64,000 bases of DNA from Euryarchaeota archaeon UBA605 (GCA_002504905.1 DATY01000029.1:71308-135307), one strand, 5' to 3'. Positions 26,715-35,560 are shown, counted from the first letter of the stretch. Notes: generated by a model not told the origin, from the sequence alone. Translations and numbers: made by a program.

Positions 26715-28359
26715 AGAAAAATCTTGTTCTGAAAATTAAGATTAACATAGAGAAAATAATAATTCCACTACTTGGAGGATTTGATTTCCAAGGAATTGTA
26801 ACTAAGTTATTTTCAATAGACTGTTCTTCATTCCCATTTGGATCCCCATAATTACAAGATTCATCATCTAAATCCGCTTCTTGATCGAAGTTAGATGCAC
26901 TAGGATCTGTACAACCATATTTAATTCCCTCAAGGAAAAATGATACGACATTATCAAACTCTCTATCCGATGAATAAGGAAGATGATGTCCCGCATCACC
27001 AACTAAATGTGTCACATTAGAAAATACATTCACTAATTCTGTGGAACCGTATCCAAACCAATCGTCACCCTCGCCTTCAAAAACCAGTGCTGGTGAATCA
27101 AAAGGTGCCTCAACTTCAATTGTTTGATTAACTCCTTGATGTCCGGTTTCAAGATAACCATTAAACAAGATTACTTTTTCAAATTGAACATCAGAATATG
27201 CAAGATAGATTACTGACATTGCGGCACCCTGTGAATAACCAAGAATTCCATAAAATGGACCGTTACTATCAATGAAATTATCTAAGTAAGTTATCGATGT
27301 ATCTGCCCACATTGGGTCATCGGTTCCTTGCTCTTTACCGTCAGGCGGATCGCGGACCCAGACTCCACCATCTTCAGGAGCTTCGGCAAAAATAAACTCG
27401 AAATCAGGAAGAGCTTCCATCAAATCTTGCATACCTGGTTGAGATTCAAAATCAGATACGCTTTCTCCACCTCCGTGAAGACTGAGAATCTTCAATCTGG
27501 TTGGTTGATGATAACTACATGAGCCATCATCTTCTGTAGCAGCAATATCAAAATTATTAGCTGTTGAATCAGTACATCCGAATACTTCTTCTTGACTGTA
27601 GGTGCAAGTACCGTCATCTTCTGTAGCAGCACTATCAAAATTATTGGCTGTTGAATCAGTACATCCTAATACAGAGTCAATAATATTGATATTTATAATT
27701 TCAAGGTCAGAAGAAATTTCCCAAGTACCACATTCCCCCAGTATTGAGATAGATACATTGGACTCAATTATGGAAGGACCCCAAGAAAATGTCCCACTTT
27801 CTGAAAATGGTAATTTGAGGCTGAATTGATTAACATCTCCATCTGACCAAACTAAATCGCATGTTCCAAGATTTGGATGAACCAATGTACCATTTATTGT
27901 AACTGATTCTCCTTCAGAAATACTCAATTCGTTATTTTCTAATATCATAATTGTAGGGTCTTCATAGGGATAATGTATTGAAAATGTGGATGAAAGTCTT
28001 GATTCTTGGCCTAAAGAATCGGTAACAACTATCTTGAAAGAATGAGAACCAACACCAGTCTCAGAAATATCTACAACAATTACTCCTGTACTATTCGGTT
28101 CAATATTCAAAGGAGAACCGTCCAGAGTCGCTTCAATTTGTAGAGATGACATGTCTTCATCACTTACTGAAACATAGAGGGAATCTAAACTTCCAATCAA
28201 GATACTATCAGGAATCTCAGAATCAATTACAGGAGCAAGATTAACACCATCCGATTCAAAGTCATAGAAAAGTCCTCCAACTAAAACACTACCAATCATT
28301 AATCCGGCTAAGAAAAGGGATCTTGCGGCTCCTTCATCATCATTCTTCGAACCTCTCAT
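26632..28359 (-). CDS. Secreted/anchored alpha-beta hydrolase (FSH/esterase type) with GCTD repeats
   Basis: From the ATG at 28359 the protein has 575 residues. An N-terminal membrane anchor (ARSLFLAGLMIGSVLVGG) is followed by Ig-like beta domains. Two GCTDSTANNFD..A..DDG.C.Y repeats come next, then a serine-hydrolase domain with SLHGGGES, the nucleophile elbow GYSQGAAMS, VFEGEGDDWFG and GDAGHHLPY (probable catalytic His). A third GCTD repeat and a hydrophobic C-terminus follow. The hydrolase resembles the FSH1/carboxylesterase family; the substrate is unknown. It is the last gene of the copper-module run, 75 bases after an SCO1-like gene. Its 3' end overlaps pheS. Confidence 0.75.
   Translation of the reverse strand: MRGSKNDDEGAARSLFLAGLMIGSVLVGGLFYDFESDGVNLAPVIDSEIPDSILIGSLDSLYVSVSDEDMSSLQIEATLDGSPLNIEPNSTGVIVVDISETGVGSHSFKIVVTDSLGQESRLSSTFSIHYPYEDPTIMILENNELSISEGESVTINGTLVHPNLGTCDLVWSDGDVNQFSLKLPFSESGTFSWGPSIIESNVSISILGECGTWEISSDLEIININIIDSVLGCTDSTANNFDSAATEDDGTCTYSQEEVFGCTDSTANNFDIAATEDDGSCSYHQPTRLKILSLHGGGESVSDFESQPGMQDLMEALPDFEFIFAEAPEDGGVWVRDPPDGKEQGTDDPMWADTSITYLDNFIDSNGPFYGILGYSQGAAMSVIYLAYSDVQFEKVILFNGYLETGHQGVNQTIEVEAPFDSPALVFEGEGDDWFGYGSTELVNVFSNVTHLVGDAGHHLPYSSDREFDNVVSFFLEGIKYGCTDPSASNFDQEADLDDESCNYGDPNGNEEQSIENNLVTIPWKSNPPSSGIIIFSMLILIFRTRFFFKELAFDLIALSRVGKVHEYRLTPELA
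27525..27666. repeat. Two near-identical direct DNA repeats coding for GCTD motifs
   Basis: About 53 bases at 27527-27579 recur at 27614-27666 with few changes, a period of 87 bases (29 codons). Each codes for the GCTD...NNFD...DDG motif in the hydrolase gene. A third, diverged protein-level copy lies near 26840-26925. The high DNA identity points to a recent internal duplication. Confidence 0.8.
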
Positions 28360-28434
28360 GATATAGTGTGTTATCAGTTTGCTATTAAACAATAGCAATA
28401 ATCAACTCAAGTAAAATTAGTTATATACGTATTT

Positions 28435-29556
28435 TTATTCGGAAGAAAGAGCTTTGATATCAAGAAGAAACTCTTGAACATCCCAGTTAATTCCAGTCCA
28501 AGCAACTCTCTTCCTAGTTTCTTTATCAAGAATAAACGTGACTGTAGAATGACCAACTCCGTACTCACCTAAAGATACTTCATGAGGATTAATTGAGTCT
28601 GAAGAGTTTCTATCTTCTGTTCCAATAACCATACATCCTAGCCAATTTCCATCGGGTCTTTCATATCCTTCGTCACACATACAATGTGCACTAGAACCTG
28701 ATCCCATAATCCATCCCTTTCCATTACAGTCAACTCCTGGTGAAAGACTTGATAGATTGGAATTACTGGAAACCCATGCCAAATGAGTATTTATCTCAAC
28801 GTCAATAGAAGAAATATTCTGAGATTCTGAGAGGGACCAAGTTTGATTGAGATTGTCCCAATAATGAAGTAACCATGACCAACTAGAGTTAGTTGTCCAG
28901 TCTCCAATAGTTCCTTCATTATGAGTTAAATTATAAGTAATATTTGCATTATTGAATACATAGTCTGCAAAATCATCTCCATCAATGTAGCATCTATTTT
29001 CAGATATCTCGCCGCGACAAGGAGTATCAATAACTGTGGAGGAATTATCAGGATAAAGGATTGAAAATCTATTGGTAGATTCATCCGGAGGCTGACTGGC
29101 TTCAATATGGTCATTATCAACAACAATATTCCAACTGTTCCAGACATTTACTAGAGTGGAGGGGTTTTCCGCTGAAAGGTGGTCCCATTCGTACCCATTT
29201 GCCTCAGTCCATTGAGCAAATCTTTCCACTGTATCCCTCGCAGGATCAATAGTAATTGATAAAATTTCAACATCATCGGAATACTCACCTAAGTTTTCGT
29301 GTACCCAAGCCAAATTAGCTGAAATTGCAAGACAAATATCTGGACAAGATGTATAAATGAAAGCGACTACTACTACCTTACCGTAATAATCAGAAAGCGT
29401 AACTGATTCACCGTCCTGATTCAATAATGTGAAATCAGGTGCATCTGGGGGGTTTTTGTATTCTGTACCATACAATTCTAAATTATTTGTTGACTGTAAA
29501 CAACCAGAGAAAAATAAACATGATGCAATTAGAATAACAAGTATCTTTTTCATCAA
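28435..29556 (-). CDS. SCO1/SenC-family lipoprotein with large EGF-like insert
   Basis: A signal peptide with lipobox FSGC (Cys19) is followed by a thioredoxin-fold core: APDFTLLNQDG, VVVVAFIYTSCPDIC with copper-binding Cys71 and Cys75, and ILSITIDPARDT. The distal copper ligand His336 is in GVGHSTVTFILDKE. Between these lie about 170 extra residues, including Cys277, 292, 294 and 308 in an EGF-like CMCDEGYERP pattern. SCO proteins deliver copper to the CuA site of cytochrome oxidases or act as thiol reductases. It is co-directional with a second SCO gene 9 bases upstream. Confidence 0.88.
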   Translation of the reverse strand: MMKKILVILIASCLFFSGCLQSTNNLELYGTEYKNPPDAPDFTLLNQDGESVTLSDYYGKVVVVAFIYTSCPDICLAISANLAWVHENLGEYSDDVEILSITIDPARDTVERFAQWTEANGYEWDHLSAENPSTLVNVWNSWNIVVDNDHIEASQPPDESTNRFSILYPDNSSTVIDTPCRGEISENRCYIDGDDFADYVFNNANITYNLTHNEGTIGDWTTNSSWSWLLHYWDNLNQTWSLSESQNISSIDVEINTHLAWVSSNSNLSSLSPGVDCNGKGWIMGSGSSAHCMCDEGYERPDGNWLGCMVIGTEDRNSSDSINPHEVSLGEYGVGHSTVTFILDKETRKRVAWTGINWDVQEFLLDIKALSSE

Positions 29557-29565
29557 AACACCACT

Positions 29566-30294
29566 TTATTCATCTAATAGTAATTTAATATCTTCAAGAA
29601 CTAGTTCTGCATTCCAGGCATTATCTGCCCACCAAACTCGCTGATTCATTTCTCTATCAACGATTATTGTCCCCGTAGTATGATCTACCCAATAGCTAAG
29701 TGGATGATGCATGGTTTGTACCTGGCTAGGTTCTTTTTGAGATTCACTACAACCTTCATTATCTACTTCTTCACCAGCAGTAGTATTTGCACATGTATCA
29801 AATCCATCTGCAACTCCATCACCGTCTAAGTCTGAATCATAAGTTGCTAGACCTACCTCGAAATTTCTCCAAACTGGTTCAATTACCTCCAATTCTCCGG
29901 TTAGATGGGGCCAATCTAATCCTCTAGCATTTGAATAGTTATCCAGAACAGATGAATTATCAGTCCAAGGATCTACTGTAACGGTTAGAATCTGCACCTC
30001 AGTTCGATAAAGGTCACCTAGCAATTGAGCAACATAAGCTAAATTGGCACTGACTACTGGACAAACATCCGGACAACGAGTGAAAAGGAATGCCACAACA
30101 ACAACATCTCCTTCATAATCATAGAAATTAAAATCATTACCTTCTTCATCTGTTAAGGTGAAATCTTCGGCAGGAATTGAAGGAGAAATATCTTCGCCAT
30201 AGAAAATATCTACTTCTTGATTACCTATACAACCAGAAGTGACAAAACATAGAGCCATTAAAATTGCAAACAAATTTCTCGACATTTTAGCCAT
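29566..30294 (-). CDS. SCO1/SenC-family lipoprotein with thrombospondin-3-like insert
   Basis: The lipobox TSGC (Cys22) is followed by the SCO core: AEDFTLTDEEGN, VVVVAFLFTRCPDVC with Cys74 and Cys78, QILTVTVDPWTD, and the C-terminal ligand His205 in YWVDHTTGTIIVDRE. Residues 153-182 form an Asp-rich calcium-binding-like motif (DSDLDGDGVADGFDTC) as in TSP3 repeats, inserted before the His strand. The predicted role is copper delivery or disulfide reduction outside the membrane. It lies between the other SCO gene and the cupredoxin-like gene, with gaps of 9 and 16 bases, so it is in one operon with them. Confidence 0.88.
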   Translation of the reverse strand: MAKMSRNLFAILMALCFVTSGCIGNQEVDIFYGEDISPSIPAEDFTLTDEEGNDFNFYDYEGDVVVVAFLFTRCPDVCPVVSANLAYVAQLLGDLYRTEVQILTVTVDPWTDNSSVLDNYSNARGLDWPHLTGELEVIEPVWRNFEVGLATYDSDLDGDGVADGFDTCANTTAGEEVDNEGCSESQKEPSQVQTMHHPLSYWVDHTTGTIIVDREMNQRVWWADNAWNAELVLEDIKLLLDE

Positions 30295-30310
30295 TACTCC
30301 CGTATATCCT

Positions 30311-30853
30311 CTATGTCCGTCCCTTTTTTACAATTCGACTGATTGCTGCTACAACAAAAAGAACTAATCCAACCCAAAGGAGTATCATATTTGATTCTGA
30401 AGAATTTGAAACTTCGTTACCAGAATTACCGCTTGGCAATACGAAATTGGGAGTTGTTTCATTGTGATTATCTAGAATAATTGTGATATTTATGGTGTGC
30501 CAAAGTGAACCATTAGAGTATACCAACGCTTGATAATTACCTGCGGACCAGTTCAGAGGGTCTAACCATAATTGGCATTCATCCTCATTTCCTGTACTAT
30601 TGTAAGGTTGAGCAGTACAAGACCAATTATGAGTGGAATTTTTAGGATTCTCCATCTCAATTGTTCTTTCTAAGTCCATGACAACGTTGTTGAAAATTAT
30701 ACTATCATTTTGTGTTACTTGGGCATCATCTGGTTGGATTGAGCTATTTCTCATGATAAATTGGAACGTATTGGCACCGTGAGCATCAACTATTGGATTG
30801 ATGAATAAAATAATGACAAAAACTACAATTGAAACATTTTTCATCGAACTCAC
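30311..30853 (-). CDS. Cupredoxin-like membrane-anchored protein with mature N-terminal His
   Basis: A 180-residue protein. The signal peptide (MSSMKNVSIVVFVIILFINP) ends with VDA, so His25 would be the first mature residue (HGANTFQF). A beta-sandwich-like domain follows with an IIFNNV strand, a THNWSC segment and SLWHTINITI. One transmembrane helix near 153-172 precedes a basic tail (IVKKGRT). The protein encoded at 34676 has the same layout. Copper binding through a His brace or cupredoxin site is inferred from this and from the SCO neighbours; sequence similarity is weak. The next gene starts 16 bases downstream. Confidence 0.6.
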   Translation of the reverse strand: MSSMKNVSIVVFVIILFINPIVDAHGANTFQFIMRNSSIQPDDAQVTQNDSIIFNNVVMDLERTIEMENPKNSTHNWSCTAQPYNSTGNEDECQLWLDPLNWSAGNYQALVYSNGSLWHTINITIILDNHNETTPNFVLPSGNSGNEVSNSSESNMILLWVGLVLFVVAAISRIVKKGRT

Positions 30854-30862
30854 CTAATCAAT

Positions 30863-32821
30863 TCATTCAGAATCCCATAGTGGTGGATAATCAAATCTTG
30901 GATCATAGTCTTCGTCAAATTGAACAACATAGACTCCTGTGACCATATCTGAAACGAAAACGAATCCTCTAGGGTCATATTGTAATCCCCAATTAAATGG
31001 AATCATACAAGATGCCCAGCAATCCGCCATATCATACCCCATTTCAGTGGCTGGATCATCAATCCAAGGTGGACCGGCTGGAAGATAATAGCCAATGGTC
31101 TTAGTTTCGGCTAATTCTGAAATTGCTTGGAATCCTCTATCCGGCTCTGGAACTCCGTTTTCCCACACTATTTCATCCCAAATATCACCATGATCAGTTA
31201 CCCAAGCTCCAGCATGATAGTGAGTGTAGTATACATGCCCTGATGGGCCAGTATCGCCATTATGCGGACTGAAAATATATCCACCAGGTATCCAATGCTG
31301 TGGATGTGAACCATTTCCTTTCATTCCCTCTCCAGGAAGCTTCCATTTTGAGACTAAGAAAGGTTCTGCAGGATCTGTTGTATCAATTGTCCATACGTAA
31401 CCGGTATGATTCTCATTGGAACCGTATTCAGGAGCAATGTATGTGTAGTGTCTCCAGTTAACTCCATAGACTGGGTCTTCAAATCCAGTTCCACAGTTAG
31501 ATGGCCAATTTTCTACAGGATCGAATACACTTATTCCTGAACAAATTAAGTAATCATTTGGAACTGCATAATGGATGTTATCATTTCCTTGATTGGCGTC
31601 GAGCCATTCGTCAGCATCCATATTTGCATGGCCACCACCTTCTGGACCATACCATCCATCATCAGCAGATGGGCAGCCCATCCAACGACCGACCTCAGGA
31701 GGCCAATTAATTCCTAAAGGATCTGGAACTTGAGGAGGAGTACTAACATCTACTAATCTCAAACCAGCACCCCAATAAGAAACTGCAAGTAATCTCTGCT
31801 GTGTTATAGGATGGACAAAGTAAACATTATCATGATTGAATATTGAACCACCACAGGTAGTGTATGGCTCTGGAGTGTAACCTCCCCAGCGAACTATTTC
31901 GCGATCAGAAGAATTTTCTTGTTCTTCATTTTGATTAGGATCCCACGAAGTAAAACCTCTTGGAACGTAAAATACTTGAGTTCCTTTGTAGAATGTACCA
32001 CTACTACCCTCGACCATTTCTGGATAAGGATCTGCTCCGAAAAGGAACAAATGACAATCTGCTTCATCCCACTGATTGACTGGATCAAAAGTAGGGTTCC
32101 AATCGCAATAAATTGCCAAATCTTGATTATGGAATCCTGCAGGAGGATTATTCCATTCTGCAACCTTCACCGGACTAGTTTTATCTCCAACATAAATCAC
32201 ATCCATTCGATTTGCTCCACTATTAGCATCATCATCATTTGGAATAGGATCAAGTTCACTGTTTGTTAGTTCATGATTAACTAAAACCCAATTGTTATCT
32301 TTAGTGACCTTGATATCAATCATTCTAGCTATTTCTGCATAATAAGTAGAAAGCATTTTTATGTTATTGGGATCACTAATATCGAGAATCTCAAATTGAT
32401 TGTAACTTGAAACATAAGCGTAACATCCACCAGTTCCGTCAGCATATATTTCACAATCTTCCATGAAATTACCTTCAATTGTTATTTCAGAGTTATCTCC
32501 AGGAGTAGGGCCTACATTCTTGTATTCATCTGAGCAAGGTCTTCCTGCAACATTATCTAATTCAGCAGGAGGTTTTTCGTTTCCATCGCAATTAAGATTA
32601 TGATAATCGATTAGTTTTGCATTGGCAGTGGATAATCTGTGAGCTAGCAGATCATTATGTGAGTGATTTTCATCTTCAATCTCTGTTACAGGATCAATCC
32701 ATTCCACATTTGCGTCTTCATCAGAGGAATCATCTCCAAGCATCGACATACACCCGGATAAGGGAGTTATTAGCATTAGAAAAACCATAAGAAACATTGG
32801 AAAATTAGAAATCCGTGACAT
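30863..32821 (-). CDS. LVIVD-type beta-propeller lipoprotein, His-rich (copy A)
   Basis: A 652-residue lipoprotein with lipobox LSGC (Cys24). After an acidic linker and a His-rich segment (ENHSHNDLLAHR, 51-62) comes a propeller of LVIVD-like blades, such as QFEILDISDPNNI and GLRLVDVSTPPQ. His-containing motifs HPQHWIPGG (506-514), SPHNGD (518-523) and THYHAGAW (533-540) recur in the adjacent paralogue. The C-terminus ends with a GVYVVQFDEDYDP blade. The function is unknown. SBP56-type copper propellers are a possible analogy, given the SCO genes downstream, but homology is not shown. The gap to the cupredoxin-like gene is 9 bases. Confidence 0.75.
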   Translation of the reverse strand: MSRISNFPMFLMVFLMLITPLSGCMSMLGDDSSDEDANVEWIDPVTEIEDENHSHNDLLAHRLSTANAKLIDYHNLNCDGNEKPPAELDNVAGRPCSDEYKNVGPTPGDNSEITIEGNFMEDCEIYADGTGGCYAYVSSYNQFEILDISDPNNIKMLSTYYAEIARMIDIKVTKDNNWVLVNHELTNSELDPIPNDDDANSGANRMDVIYVGDKTSPVKVAEWNNPPAGFHNQDLAIYCDWNPTFDPVNQWDEADCHLFLFGADPYPEMVEGSSGTFYKGTQVFYVPRGFTSWDPNQNEEQENSSDREIVRWGGYTPEPYTTCGGSIFNHDNVYFVHPITQQRLLAVSYWGAGLRLVDVSTPPQVPDPLGINWPPEVGRWMGCPSADDGWYGPEGGGHANMDADEWLDANQGNDNIHYAVPNDYLICSGISVFDPVENWPSNCGTGFEDPVYGVNWRHYTYIAPEYGSNENHTGYVWTIDTTDPAEPFLVSKWKLPGEGMKGNGSHPQHWIPGGYIFSPHNGDTGPSGHVYYTHYHAGAWVTDHGDIWDEIVWENGVPEPDRGFQAISELAETKTIGYYLPAGPPWIDDPATEMGYDMADCWASCMIPFNWGLQYDPRGFVFVSDMVTGVYVVQFDEDYDPRFDYPPLWDSE

Positions 32822-32890
32822 CGCAAAACCTCGTACTAATTATTTCACACAAACTTCTACTTGTGAATGCTGCGGTGGTGATGTTAGAAA

Positions 32891-34633
32891 TTAACTGACG
32901 TGATACGGTTTATCTATATCCAATTGAACAATATATAATCCCGTTGTAATGCAAGAAAGATATGTATATCCATTATGATATTCTGCGGCCCAAATAAATG
33001 GAGTCCAACCAAAGTCATAGTATGAGCTTGAAAGAGGAATTCCATCTTGTCCATGAGGTAAATGATACCCAATAGTGGATACAGAATGTACTTCAGTTCT
33101 ATTCAAATCCGGATTTAGAGCTTCTAACATTAGAGTCTCAATATCGATTATCCATAATCCTGCATGGTAACTAGAAAGATAAATTCTACCATCCCAATTA
33201 CCACCGAGGCTCTGATCGGGTAAGCCCAGTGCTGAATTGGTTTCGAAAATTTGCGCATCTGAATTATGAGGGCTGAAAAGTAACCATTCTTCACCACCAG
33301 GAATATGATGTTGTTCAGCAAAAGGAATCTCCCAACTATGAATTATTTTTGGTAGGAATCTGACTTGACCATTTAACATTTCAAACTCAGTCGTATCTAA
33401 CAAATATCCAAGACCTGTTCCCACAGTGGTCTCTAAAACTTCAGTTGCAAGGAATGTTAAATGCATTTTACCTGCTGGATAACCTAAATGAGAAGCATCA
33501 ACCATTTCATCCATTGGCTCTGCATAATGAATGTATGAAGCTCTGCCTCCATTCTCATTCCCTGTACATCCACAATCAATCTGCCCGTCTTCATCAAGGT
33601 CTGCAAACTCCATCCATTGACCAACCTCTGGGGCTCTCCAATTACAAGTTAGTTGAGTACCTAATGTTGCAGCACATCCGCCGGCAATAAATGCATATTC
33701 TATTGGTGAGTTCTGTGGGTGAGGAACGTCACTGACATCGAATATTCTTAACCCGGCTTCCCAATATGCGCCGTAAATATACGTCTTACCATATCTAGGG
33801 TCTTGTTGATCTTCTCCTGGCCAAGTTTGTACAGTCATGTCATGAATATATATCCAGCCACCTAATGTATTTTGCCAGTTAACTTCTGCTTCACCAACCT
33901 TGAGAATTCGAGGGCTATCACTTGGACCATCGAAATTAAGATGAGCTATTGTAATTCCCCCACATGCATCACCTTGACCAATATCGCACTGCTCATAATC
34001 AGGATTTGCAACAAAGATATACCACTCATTATCAATCATATGAGTATACAAATTATGAGGACCACTTGGATGATCAGCATCATACCATGCATCGACATAG
34101 GTTGGGTTATATTTATCTGAAACATCAATTAAAGTTACTGTAACTTGAGCAGGATCTCCCCATTCACCAACGTTTGGATCTGCATTACCTGGATCTACTA
34201 ACTGATTCTGTACTATTACATATTCATCTCCATTATACTGTAAATATTTTACATCTAAGACTTGAGTATTTGGATCCACATAAACTCCAGTAACGGTAGT
34301 ATTCTCTGGATTTGTAACATCTACAATATGCATCTCTGACCAGCCAGCGATATATGCATATGTGCCACCATCTGGAGATTCCGCAACCTGAACTTCAGCA
34401 TTCCCAGGTGCAGTCAATTGATTAAAAGAAATTGGTTGAATATTATCTGTATACATTATGTGCTGGCTAGCATTTCTATGATCATGCCCCTCATCTTGCA
34501 TGAGTGGATCAATAATTGAAAAGTTACCCTCTACTGATTCAGAAGTCTCATCGGAAAGGAAAATTGCAGCTACACTAGCTGTTAATAAAAAGAAGATTAG
34601 GACGCCTGCTAAAGCAACTCTACGGTTATCCAT
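32891..34633 (-). CDS. LVIVD-type beta-propeller protein, membrane-anchored (copy B)
   Basis: From the ATG at 34633 (MDNRRVALAG) the protein has 580 residues. An N-terminal hydrophobic anchor precedes a His segment (DEGHDHRNASQH) and LVIVD-like blades (MHIVDVTNPENT, VTLIDVSDKYNP, GLRIFDVSDVPHP). The motifs HHIPGG, SPHNSD and SYHAGLW are shared with copy A, as is the closing GLYIVQLDID blade. Two Cys pairs lie in the middle (CGC near residue 356 and CDIG...CGG near 216-225). It is probably the first gene of the leftward run and is divergent from the cupredoxin-like gene at 34676. The longer frame from 34648 also begins with ATG and is not excluded. Confidence 0.75.
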   Translation of the reverse strand: MDNRRVALAGVLIFFLLTASVAAIFLSDETSESVEGNFSIIDPLMQDEGHDHRNASQHIMYTDNIQPISFNQLTAPGNAEVQVAESPDGGTYAYIAGWSEMHIVDVTNPENTTVTGVYVDPNTQVLDVKYLQYNGDEYVIVQNQLVDPGNADPNVGEWGDPAQVTVTLIDVSDKYNPTYVDAWYDADHPSGPHNLYTHMIDNEWYIFVANPDYEQCDIGQGDACGGITIAHLNFDGPSDSPRILKVGEAEVNWQNTLGGWIYIHDMTVQTWPGEDQQDPRYGKTYIYGAYWEAGLRIFDVSDVPHPQNSPIEYAFIAGGCAATLGTQLTCNWRAPEVGQWMEFADLDEDGQIDCGCTGNENGGRASYIHYAEPMDEMVDASHLGYPAGKMHLTFLATEVLETTVGTGLGYLLDTTEFEMLNGQVRFLPKIIHSWEIPFAEQHHIPGGEEWLLFSPHNSDAQIFETNSALGLPDQSLGGNWDGRIYLSSYHAGLWIIDIETLMLEALNPDLNRTEVHSVSTIGYHLPHGQDGIPLSSSYYDFGWTPFIWAAEYHNGYTYLSCITTGLYIVQLDIDKPYHVS

Positions 34634-34675
34634 GTAGGTCGGAAGCAACCAGTCATGTTGAAGTCATCGGAGTGC

Positions 34676-35314
34676 ATGGGATGGACTGTGAGATACCATC
34701 GGGCGATTGTAATTGGAGTATTATTTACTCTTTTATCATCATCAATTGCTTGTGCACATGACCAAAAAGAATACAATATTTTAATCAAAGAAAATGGTTT
34801 GACTCCTCCTTCTGTAAATCAGGGAGTATTGGTTGAAACAGATACATTATTTTTTAGAAATGTAGACAATAGAGAAAATGTAACACATAGAATTTTAGTA
34901 GATGCAGATCAAGATGGCTTATTCGAGGGGATTGATGACTTCGAAACGAGTTGGATGTCAAGCTCTTGTGAACTTAATGAAACTGGTGAAAAAGTAAATC
35001 CAGATTGTGAGCAGCAAGCATTAATTCTATTAGATCCTTCAAACAGACTTTTACCAGGAAATATCTCGATGATACATGAAATAAAAGAGATTAATCAATC
35101 TACGAATGAAACAACTAAAATTACATTGGTGAACTTCTATGTTAATTTCGCGCCAGATATCCATGAAGTAGATGAGAACCTACCTACAGGGAATAGTGAA
35201 GAAGAAATAATAGAAAGAAGTGCTAAAGAACAAGTTCTAGAATTAATAATTTTTATTTCTTTATTATGTGCATTTTTTGTAGGTACAGAGCTAATGAAAT
35301 CGAATAAGGATTAG
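34676..35314 (+). CDS. Cupredoxin-like membrane-anchored protein, mature N-terminal His (second copy)
   Basis: From the ATG at 34676 (GGAG just upstream; an in-frame ATG at 34655 is possible) the protein has 212 residues. The signal peptide ends in ACA before His-Asp (HDQKEYNILI), so the mature chain would start with His. The strand LFFRNVDNRENVTHRILV resembles the cupredoxin N-x-D...H element. Cys in SSCELN and PDCEQQ could form a disulfide. A C-terminal transmembrane helix (LELIIFISLLCAFFVGTEL) is followed by a short Lys-rich end. The layout matches the protein encoded at 30311. It is divergent from the propeller/SCO run. Confidence 0.6.
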   Translation: MGWTVRYHRAIVIGVLFTLLSSSIACAHDQKEYNILIKENGLTPPSVNQGVLVETDTLFFRNVDNRENVTHRILVDADQDGLFEGIDDFETSWMSSSCELNETGEKVNPDCEQQALILLDPSNRLLPGNISMIHEIKEINQSTNETTKITLVNFYVNFAPDIHEVDENLPTGNSEEEIIERSAKEQVLELIIFISLLCAFFVGTELMKSNKD

Positions 35315-35364
35315 AATCTTGAACGGTTGAACTCAAGAACCCCTTGTGTATCCGTTGACTCGTA

Positions 35365-35441
35365 GGGCGCTTAGCTCAGCTTGGAAGAGCACCTGGTTTG
35401 CAACCAGGTGGCCGGGGGTTCAAATCCCCCAGCGTCCACCA
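35365..35441 (+). tRNA. tRNA-Ala (anticodon TGC)
   Basis: Acceptor arms GGGCGCT and AGCGTCC pair, with a G-T. The anticodon stem CCTGG/CCAGG encloses TTTGCAA, giving TGC for codon GCA. The T-loop is GTTCAAATC, the discriminator is A and CCA is encoded. No intron is present. Confidence 0.97.
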
Positions 35442-35560
35442 TTAAATCTATGATAGAAGAAATTATTTCTGTTGCGAACATAATGCTGATTACTTTTTTA
35501 CTTGAATCATAAAAATTATTTCGAACAACATTTCATTAACTAAATCCAACTACATTATTT

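Noticed and set aside
30863..34633. Direct naming of the propellers as SBP56 methanethiol oxidase
   Set aside because: I could not see the SBP56 family motifs; only the copper context and propeller style are shared.
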